Shown piece by piece: positions 1 through 5,334 of a DNA stretch of 5,334 nt. The notes beneath the pieces were generated by a model. That model worked only from the letters and a program-made list of their open reading frames with translations, made no database searches and was not told the DNA's origin. A program made the translations under genes and the position numbers. This DNA comes from Ruminococcus sp. UBA5129 (GTDB taxonomy: Bacteria; Bacillota; Clostridia; Oscillospirales; Ruminococcaceae), in contig DHYN01000070.1 of NCBI GenBank assembly GCA_002414125.1, positions 71,763-77,096 on the forward strand, given 5' to 3'. Numbering within the stretch: position 1 is the first letter of the stretch; the number at the start of each line of letters is the position of its first letter.

Positions 1-908
1 ACGCTCCGACTGCCGATGAAGTGAGAGAGGTGTGCAGGAGGGCTCTCGATGAGGTGAAGTCTCCTGAAAATGCGGAAATAGCGTTCTTCGGGGGAAGCTT
101 TACCGCGATACCCATGAAGTATATGACAGAGCTGCTTTCTGCTGCATCCGATTTTGTGGGCGATGGGAAATTCCGCGGTATACGCATCTCTACGCGTCCC
201 GACTGTATCAGCGAGGGCATACTTCAGATACTCGAGGCTTACGGTGTAACGGCTGTAGAGCTTGGTGCGCAGTCTATGTGCGATCATGTGCTGACTGCAA
301 ATGAGCGCGGTCACAGTGCAGACGATGTGGTAAACGCGTGCAGACTCATAAGAAGCTTCGGCGATACGTTCGAGCTTGGTTTGCAGATGATGATCGGACT
401 CTATAAAAGCTCGCCCGAGGACGAAATGGAGACCATGCGCAGGATCACGGAGCTTGCTCCCGATACACTGCGTATCTACCCGACGGTCATTCTCAGAGGG
501 ACTCGTCTTTGTGAGCTTCTTGAAGCAGGAGAATACGTCCCCTTTGATTTCGACAAGGCTGTCGAGATCGCGGCTGCGGCAATGATAATGGCTGAGGGAA
601 ACGGTATCAGAGTCATCAAGTGCGGTCTCCATGCGAGCGAGTTTGTCGAGCGCGATATGGTGGGAGGATTTTATCACCCTGCCTTCCGAGAACTCTGCGA
701 GGGTCTTATATACCGATACAATATGGAATTTGCGCTCGATGGGAGCCGTCCGGGGAGAGCCGTCTTTGCGGTAGCTCCCAACTGTATAAGCAAGGCGGTG
801 GGTCAGAAGCGCTGTAATATATCCTATTTTAAAGAATTGGGAACAGATGTCAGAATAGTCGGCGAAAAAGGCGTGCCGAAATATCAATGCGAGCTGAGGA
901 GTGAATAA
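1..908 (+). CDS. Elp3-like radical SAM protein, 3' part (5' end outside window)
   Basis: The reading frame is open from base 3 and ends at TAA 906-908, giving 301 visible residues; the true start is upstream. FFGGSFTAIP (84-113) matches the SAM-contacting glycine motif of the Elp3/COG1243-like radical SAM group. It is followed by RISTRPDCI (183-209), VELGAQS (255-275) and GHSADDV (309-329), the usual barrel motifs of that group. The C-terminal part carries GGFYHPAFRELCEG and VGQKRCNISYFKE, typical of the Radical_SAM_C extension. The CxxxCxxC motif that holds the 4Fe-4S cluster is not visible and should sit some tens of residues before the window edge. No GNAT acetyltransferase domain follows, so this is the short bacterial type rather than full Elp3. 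By family it is a cytosolic enzyme generating a 5'-deoxyadenosyl radical; a tRNA substrate is plausible by analogy with Elp3 but unproven. From memory, clostridial genomes often place such a gene, commonly near rnc, just before smc. Family assignment is firm; substrate is unknown. Confidence 0.9.
   Translation, partial: APTADEVREVCRRALDEVKSPENAEIAFFGGSFTAIPMKYMTELLSAASDFVGDGKFRGIRISTRPDCISEGILQILEAYGVTAVELGAQSMCDHVLTANERGHSADDVVNACRLIRSFGDTFELGLQMMIGLYKSSPEDEMETMRRITELAPDTLRIYPTVILRGTRLCELLEAGEYVPFDFDKAVEIAAAAMIMAEGNGIRVIKCGLHASEFVERDMVGGFYHPAFRELCEGLIYRYNMEFALDGSRPGRAVFAVAPNCISKAVGQKRCNISYFKELGTDVRIVGEKGVPKYQCELRSE
897..901 (+). promoter_or_regulatory. Ribosome binding site of smc (AGGAG)
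   Basis: AGGAG lies 7 bases before the ATG at 909. It is embedded in the last codons of the radical SAM gene, so ribosomes finishing that gene pass directly over the smc initiation site. It supports ATG 909 as the smc start, as does the fact that the canonical SMC N-terminus (MYLKSLEIQGFKSF) begins exactly there. Confidence 0.8.
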
Positions 909-3900
909 ATGTACCTTAAATCACTTGAAATACAAGGCTTCAAGTCGTTTCCCGACAGGATAAGCCTTACCTTCGACAAGGGTCTGACGGCGGTCGTAGG
1001 TCCTAACGGCAGCGGAAAAAGTAATATCGGCGACTCTGTTCGCTGGGTTCTCGGAGAGCAGTCAACAAAGACTCTGCGAGGCAATAGAATGGAGGACGTT
1101 ATTTTTTCCGGTACTGTTGCAAGAAAGCCCATGGGCTTTGCTGCGGTCACTCTTAATATAGACAACTCGGACGGTATGCTGACGGGCTGCGGCGAGGAGG
1201 TTGCGATCACGCGAAAGCTTTACCGCAGCGGTGAGAGCGAGTACATGATAAACGGCAGACAGGTACGTCTTAAGGACATAAATGAGCTGTTTATGGACAC
1301 AGGTCTCGGACGTGACGGCTATTCGATAATCGGTCAGGGACGCATCGCCGAGATCGTCGGTGCAAAGAGCTCCGAGCGCCGTGACATTTTCGAGGAGGCT
1401 GCGGGAATATCGAAATTCCGCTATAAGAAGCTTGAGGCTGAGAGAAAGCTCACAGGCGCACAGGAGAACATACTCCGACTCAATGATATCATCTCCGAGC
1501 TTGAGGGACGTGTCGAACCGCTCCGCATTCAGTCTCAGAAGGCTGAGAAGTTCATAAAGCTTGCCGAGGAGCGAAAAAGACTCGAGATCTCGGTGTGGGT
1601 GAACCGTCTCGAGGACTACCGCAAAAAGCTTGAGGAGCTCGATGAAAAGCTTCTTATCAGCCGAAGCGAGTATGAGAATATCGAGAGCGACATCCGCCGT
1701 CAGGAGGAAAAGCGGCAGGAGGGCTACACGAGGATGCAGGAGTGCACCTCGCGCTCCGATGAGCTTCGCAGAAGAATGATCGAGGAGGAGCAGTCGGCAT
1801 CGGAAAGAAAGTCCGATATCGCCGTTCTTGAGAACGACATTCGTCACTGCACTGAGGCTGCCGATACCGCAAGAGCAAATATCGGGAACGCCGAGGAAAA
1901 TAAAAGGAGGCTCGAAAACGAGCTTGCCGAAGCAAAGAAGAAGCTTGCCGTGATAGGCGAGCAGAGAAAGAAGCTCGAGACCGAGATCACGGCTGCCGAG
2001 AAAAGCTTTGCGGCTGCCGAGGAGCAGGTCAGGAGCATGGGTGAGGATTTCGACAAGGCGGGCAGCAGGATAAACAGCCTCTATATCAGACAGAGTGAGT
2101 ATCGCTTCACCGTTGAAGCTTCGCGCTCGACTGCTAAGGATGAGTCCGAACGCCTTGCTTCACTGCGCGAGAATGGATCGGATTTTGGAAATACGATCGC
2201 GAAATATGAGGCTGATGCAGACGAGCTTAGCCGCGCTCTCGAAAAGAATGCCGAGAACGTTCAGTCGGTAAACAACAAGCTCAGCGGTCTCGAAAAGCTC
2301 TATAATTCGAGAAAAAACGGCTTTGAGAGTTCCCGTGCGGAGCTTGAGAAGCTGCTGTATACAATAAAAGAAAAGCAGCAGAGGATGAAGATACTCTCCG
2401 ACCTTGAGAACAATATGGAGGGCTTTGCAGGCAGTGTAAAGGCTGTTCTCAAGGCTTCAAAGCAGGGGCGTATCGGAGGCATTTTCGGAACTGTTGCACA
2501 GAATATAAGCGTCGAACCGAAATATGCGGTCGCCGTTGAAACCGCTCTCGGCGGTGCGATGCAGAATATCATTGTTGAGAACGAGGATATTGCCAAGCGC
2601 TGTATCCGTTTCCTTAAGGAACAAAAGGGCGGAAGAGCTACATTCCTTCCGATAACCTCCGTAAGGGGAAGCGAGCTCCGCGAGCAGGGTCTTGACGACT
2701 GTGACGGCTTTGTTGCCAACGCAAATCGTATCGTAAAGTACGATCAGCGCTTTGGCGGTATAATCAATTCGCTCCTCGGAAGAATAGTCATTGCCGAGGA
2801 CATCGACAGCGCAGTCGTTATCGCAAAGAAATACGGCTACAGATTCAGAATAGTAACGCTTGACGGACAGGTGATAAATGCAGGCGGTTCGTTTACGGGA
2901 GGTTCGGCTCAGCGTTCGGCAGGCATCATCACCCGAAAGCATGAGATAGAGTCGCTCGAGGGCGAGATAGGCAATCTTTCCGTGCAGCGTGATGAGTTCA
3001 GGACAAAGACCGAAAAGCTTCGTGCCGAGGCTGAAAAGCTCCGCTACGACATCGAGGGAGCAAAGTCAGAGCTGACCGAGTTCGAGAACGAGTCGGTGAG
3101 AATAAATGCCGAGCTGTCGAGCATACGCTCTATGACAGAGCAGGTAAGGGCGCAGGAGAACAATTCTCAGCGCATGATAAAGGAATCCGAGGACAAGATC
3201 GCTCAGGCGAGCAGATCGGCTGAGGAGACAGAAAGAGCGCTTGCAGAGCTTGAAGCCGAAATAAAGGCTGCCGAGGATGAAATGGCTGCAAGTCAGGATG
3301 AACGCGATCGTCTGCGTGCCGAGCGAAAGGAGCTGTCCGACAAGCTCGCAGCCATGAAGATCAGCCGCATCGAACTCGAACACGGCGAGCAGGCTCAAAA
3401 TGCCGAGATAGGACGTATAGGTGAGCGCAGAGCAGAGCTCGACAGAGGAAGCCGTGAGCTTGAAGCCGAGATACGCCGTCACGAGGAGACGATCTCGCGC
3501 AAGAAAAAAGAGATCGAGGGCATAAAGTTACAGCTTGAGAAGATCAGGTCGAATGCGGATGTATATAACGAGCAGATCGCTCAGCTTCAAAAGAATTATA
3601 CCGAGCAGAGCCGCCTTGTAAACGAGATACAGCGCGGAATGCAGGAGATCAATAATTCCAAGGAGAAGCTTTCCGGCGAGATCACGCGTCTTGAGGAGCG
3701 TCGGGAGACAAACTGCCGCGATACCGACAACATCATCCGTCAGCTTCTTGAGGTCTACGAGCTGACCCGTTCGGAGGCTGTTGCTCAGGCGGAGGCTATA
3801 ACCGACCTCCCTGCCGCTCAAAAGGAGCTTGCAGATGTAAAGAATAAGATCCGCGCACTCGGCAACGTCAATGTTGATGCTATCGAGGAGTACCGTGAGG

Positions 3901-4478
3901 TATCGGAGCGATATAAGTTTATGTCGGAGCAGCTTGACGATGTTCAGAAGTCCAAGAGCGAGCTCGAGAAGATTATTGCCGATCTCACAGAGGAAATGTG
4001 CAGGATATTTTCGGAAAGCTTTGTTATAATAAATGAAAACTTCAAGGAGATATTTGTCGAGCTGTTCGGCGGAGGAAAGGCTGAGCTGATCCTCACCGAT
4101 CCCGAGAACGTCCTTGAGTCGGGCATTGAGATAAGCGTTGCACCTCCGGGAAAGGTCATCAAAAACCTCATCTCGCTTTCGGGAGGCGAGCAGTCGTTTG
4201 TGGCGATCGCGATCTACTTTGCGATCCTCCGTCTCAGACCCGCTCCGTTCTGCATACTCGATGAGATAGACGCTGCACTCGATGAGGTCAACGTCAGAAA
4301 GTATGCACAGTATCTCAGAAACTTCACAGACACGACCCAGTTCGTACTTGTTACCCACCGCCGCAGCGCTATGGAGGAAGCCAATGTCCTCTACGGCGTA
4401 ACGATGCAGGAGGACGGTATTTCCAAGCTCCTGCGTATGGAGCAGGTGGACTTTCAGGGCGACAGCATAGAAAATTAA
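909..4478 (+). CDS. smc: Chromosome segregation/condensation ATPase SMC
   Basis: This is a complete 1189-residue SMC, within the usual bacterial range of about 1170-1200. The N-terminal head has Walker A GPNGSGKSN (residues 31-39), the conserved R57 region (TKTLRG) and the Q-loop with Q143 (IIGQGR), ending near AAGI (164-167). A charged coiled coil rich in E, K, R and A runs from about 168 to 500. The hinge spans about 505-675 and contains the glycine motif GGSFTGGS (659-666). The returning coil runs from about 676 to 1010, so the arms are of near equal length, and includes the conserved LGNVNVDAIEEY segment (from 984). The C-terminal head has LFGGG (1052-1056), signature LSGGEQS (1090-1096), Walker B FCILDEID with D1118 and E1119, the D-loop AALDE, and H1150 in VLVTHRR. 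SMC homodimers join ScpA and ScpB to form a ring that extrudes and organises DNA loops near the origin. All ATPase residues are intact. The start abuts the preceding stop, suggesting translational coupling; ftsY follows 21 bases later. Confidence 0.98.
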   Translation: MYLKSLEIQGFKSFPDRISLTFDKGLTAVVGPNGSGKSNIGDSVRWVLGEQSTKTLRGNRMEDVIFSGTVARKPMGFAAVTLNIDNSDGMLTGCGEEVAITRKLYRSGESEYMINGRQVRLKDINELFMDTGLGRDGYSIIGQGRIAEIVGAKSSERRDIFEEAAGISKFRYKKLEAERKLTGAQENILRLNDIISELEGRVEPLRIQSQKAEKFIKLAEERKRLEISVWVNRLEDYRKKLEELDEKLLISRSEYENIESDIRRQEEKRQEGYTRMQECTSRSDELRRRMIEEEQSASERKSDIAVLENDIRHCTEAADTARANIGNAEENKRRLENELAEAKKKLAVIGEQRKKLETEITAAEKSFAAAEEQVRSMGEDFDKAGSRINSLYIRQSEYRFTVEASRSTAKDESERLASLRENGSDFGNTIAKYEADADELSRALEKNAENVQSVNNKLSGLEKLYNSRKNGFESSRAELEKLLYTIKEKQQRMKILSDLENNMEGFAGSVKAVLKASKQGRIGGIFGTVAQNISVEPKYAVAVETALGGAMQNIIVENEDIAKRCIRFLKEQKGGRATFLPITSVRGSELREQGLDDCDGFVANANRIVKYDQRFGGIINSLLGRIVIAEDIDSAVVIAKKYGYRFRIVTLDGQVINAGGSFTGGSAQRSAGIITRKHEIESLEGEIGNLSVQRDEFRTKTEKLRAEAEKLRYDIEGAKSELTEFENESVRINAELSSIRSMTEQVRAQENNSQRMIKESEDKIAQASRSAEETERALAELEAEIKAAEDEMAASQDERDRLRAERKELSDKLAAMKISRIELEHGEQAQNAEIGRIGERRAELDRGSRELEAEIRRHEETISRKKKEIEGIKLQLEKIRSNADVYNEQIAQLQKNYTEQSRLVNEIQRGMQEINNSKEKLSGEITRLEERRETNCRDTDNIIRQLLEVYELTRSEAVAQAEAITDLPAAQKELADVKNKIRALGNVNVDAIEEYREVSERYKFMSEQLDDVQKSKSELEKIIADLTEEMCRIFSESFVIINENFKEIFVELFGGGKAELILTDPENVLESGIEISVAPPGKVIKNLISLSGGEQSFVAIAIYFAILRLRPAPFCILDEIDAALDEVNVRKYAQYLRNFTDTTQFVLVTHRRSAMEEANVLYGVTMQEDGISKLLRMEQVDFQGDSIEN

Positions 4479-4487
4479 AATGATCCG

Positions 4488-4494
4488 AAGGGAG
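4488..4494 (+). promoter_or_regulatory. Ribosome binding site of ftsY (AAGGGAG)
   Basis: The purine-rich AAGGGAG lies 5 bases before the ATG at 4500, in the only intergenic gap of the window (4479-4499, 21 bases). The gap is too short for a promoter plus leader and shows no hairpin with a T-run, so ftsY is expected to be transcribed with smc. The site selects ATG 4500 over the out-of-frame ATG at 4480, which opens only 17 codons. Confidence 0.7.
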
Positions 4495-4499
4495 CTATT

Positions 4500-5334
4500 A
4501 TGGGAATTTTTTCAAAAATCAAAGAGGGTCTGAAAAAGACTAAGGACTCATTTATAGGCACTATCCAGCGAGTTGCGAACTCCTTTACAAAGATCGACGA
4601 GGAGCTGTTCGAGCAGCTTGAGGAAACTATGATAATGTGCGATATCGGTGTTGAGACATCGGTCGAGATATGCAGCAGGCTCCGCAAGAAGATAAAGGAG
4701 AGAGGCATCACCGATCCGTCCATGATACTGGAGCTTCTTCAGGAGATCATAGCCGAGATCATGGGCGATGATACAGGTTTCGACCTCACTAAGTCGCCTG
4801 CTGTTATTATGGTTATCGGCGTTAACGGCGCAGGAAAGACGACTACTATCGGAAAGCTCTGTCACCGTTTCAAGGGGGAGGGCAAAAAGGTGATCGTTGC
4901 TGCCGCAGATACGTTCAGAGCTGCCGCTATAGATCAGCTGCAGGTGTGGACTGACCGCGCAGGCGTTGAAATTGTAAAGCACGCCGAAGGCTCTGATCCG
5001 GGAGCTGTGGTCTATGACTCGCTCGAAGCTGCAAAGGCACGCGGCTGTGATGTTGTTATAATCGACACCGCAGGTCGTCTCCATAACAAGAAGAATCTCA
5101 TGGACGAGCTCGCAAAGATAAACAGGATCATCGACTCAAAGGCAGACGACTGCTCGCGCGAGGTGCTTCTCGTGCTCGATGCGACTACGGGACAGAATGC
5201 CGTGAATCAGGCTCGTCTGTTCAGCGAGACAGCTCCTATCTCGGGTATCGTGCTCACAAAGCTTGACGGAACTGCTAAGGGCGGCGTTGTGATAGGAATC
5301 AGCGATCAGTTCAAGATTCCGGTGAAATACATCG
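4500..5334 (+). CDS. ftsY: Signal recognition particle receptor FtsY, 5' part (3' end outside window)
   Basis: The frame opens at ATG 4500 and stays open to the window edge: 278 complete codons plus one base. The protein begins MGIFSKIKEGLKKTKDSF, a short amphipathic helix with no long acidic A domain, as is common in Firmicutes; this helix probably touches the membrane. The helical N domain follows to about residue 95 (KIDEELFEQLEETMIMCDIG). The G domain shows G1 GVNGAGKT (107-114), DTFRAAAIDQL (137-147, the SRP-GTPase insertion/G2 region), G3 DTAGR (189-193), DATTGQ (227-232), G4 TKLD (253-256) and GTAKGG (257-262). The sequence stops at IPVKYI, just before the expected GVGE element and the final helix, so perhaps 25-30 residues are missing. 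FtsY pairs with Ffh at the membrane in a GTP-dependent complex that hands ribosome-nascent chain complexes to SecYEG. FtsY rather than Ffh is chosen because of the N-terminal helix, the GVNGAGKTTT wording and the position after smc. Nothing suggests decay. Confidence 0.97.
   Translation, partial: MGIFSKIKEGLKKTKDSFIGTIQRVANSFTKIDEELFEQLEETMIMCDIGVETSVEICSRLRKKIKERGITDPSMILELLQEIIAEIMGDDTGFDLTKSPAVIMVIGVNGAGKTTTIGKLCHRFKGEGKKVIVAAADTFRAAAIDQLQVWTDRAGVEIVKHAEGSDPGAVVYDSLEAAKARGCDVVIIDTAGRLHNKKNLMDELAKINRIIDSKADDCSREVLLVLDATTGQNAVNQARLFSETAPISGIVLTKLDGTAKGGVVIGISDQFKIPVKYI

Noticed and set aside
94..1228. Shared 12-base string AAGCTTTACCGC near 95 and near 1216
   Set aside because: The match does not extend on either side, encodes unrelated residues in different frames, and is short enough to be chance.
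1062..1847. Long open frame on the - strand opposite the SMC N-head and first coil
   Set aside because: It is the complement of a Glu/Lys-rich coiled-coil gene, where frequent GAG and AAG codons give Leu-rich stop-free antisense frames. No ribosome binding site or protein family is recognisable, and smc on the + strand is unambiguous.
1640..2060. Recurring GAGAAGCTT/AAGCTCGAG/GCTGCCGAG-like strings as possible DNA repeats
   Set aside because: These reflect repeated Glu-Lys-Leu and Ala-Ala-Glu codons of the coiled coil, with irregular spacing and no conserved unit length.
3528..4358. Long open frame on the - strand opposite the SMC second coil and C-head
   Set aside because: Same cause: a Leu-rich shadow of coiled-coil codons with no recognisable domain, covering the conserved signature and Walker B coding sequence of smc.
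4480..4533. Short frame from ATG 4480, a possible leader peptide before ftsY
   Set aside because: It is only 17 codons, has no good ribosome binding site of its own, overlaps the ftsY start out of frame, and no attenuator-like hairpin is visible.
5054..5062. Second TGTTATAAT extended -10 match inside ftsY
   Set aside because: It encodes the VVII strand preceding DTAGR, a composition that readily produces this string; it lies inside ftsY and no downstream gene is visible for it to serve.
4548..5084. Open frame on the - strand opposite ftsY
   Set aside because: The + strand encodes all expected FtsY motifs through this region; the reverse frame resembles no known family.

Overview
The window is about 5.3 kb of tightly packed coding sequence, all on the + strand, and reads as one chromosomal housekeeping cluster. 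It holds the 3' part of a radical SAM gene of the Elp3-like family, a complete smc gene, and the 5' part of ftsY. Coding sequence that is cut by both window edges means no operon promoter or terminator can be located here.

The organism is most likely a Gram-positive Firmicute of the Ruminococcus/Oscillospiraceae type; this is inference. Supporting signs are the Elp3-like radical SAM / smc / ftsY order, strong AGGAG-type ribosome binding sites, an FtsY that begins with an amphipathic helix instead of a long acidic domain, mixed use of ATA, AGA/AGG and CGC codons at roughly balanced GC, and the SMC head wording 'SGGEQSFVAIAIYFAIL', which resembles clostridial SMC proteins rather than the B. subtilis type.

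Layout: positions 1-908 encode the C-terminal 301 residues of the radical SAM protein, whose iron-sulfur cysteine motif should lie just upstream of the window. Its TAA stop abuts the smc ATG at 909 with no base between them. smc runs to 4478 (1189 aa) and has every canonical part: N-head, coil, hinge, returning coil, C-head. After a 21-base gap carrying a ribosome binding site, ftsY starts at 4500 and runs off the end after 278 complete codons, just before its closing GTPase motif.

SMC works in chromosome organisation and segregation, while FtsY is the membrane receptor for the signal recognition particle. The radical SAM protein may modify tRNA, but its substrate is not established. The three share transcription and are probably translationally coupled rather than acting in one pathway. 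I find no mobile element, CRISPR array, RNA gene, repeat or undescribed system; the points worth a second look are sequence-level details in otherwise ordinary genes.
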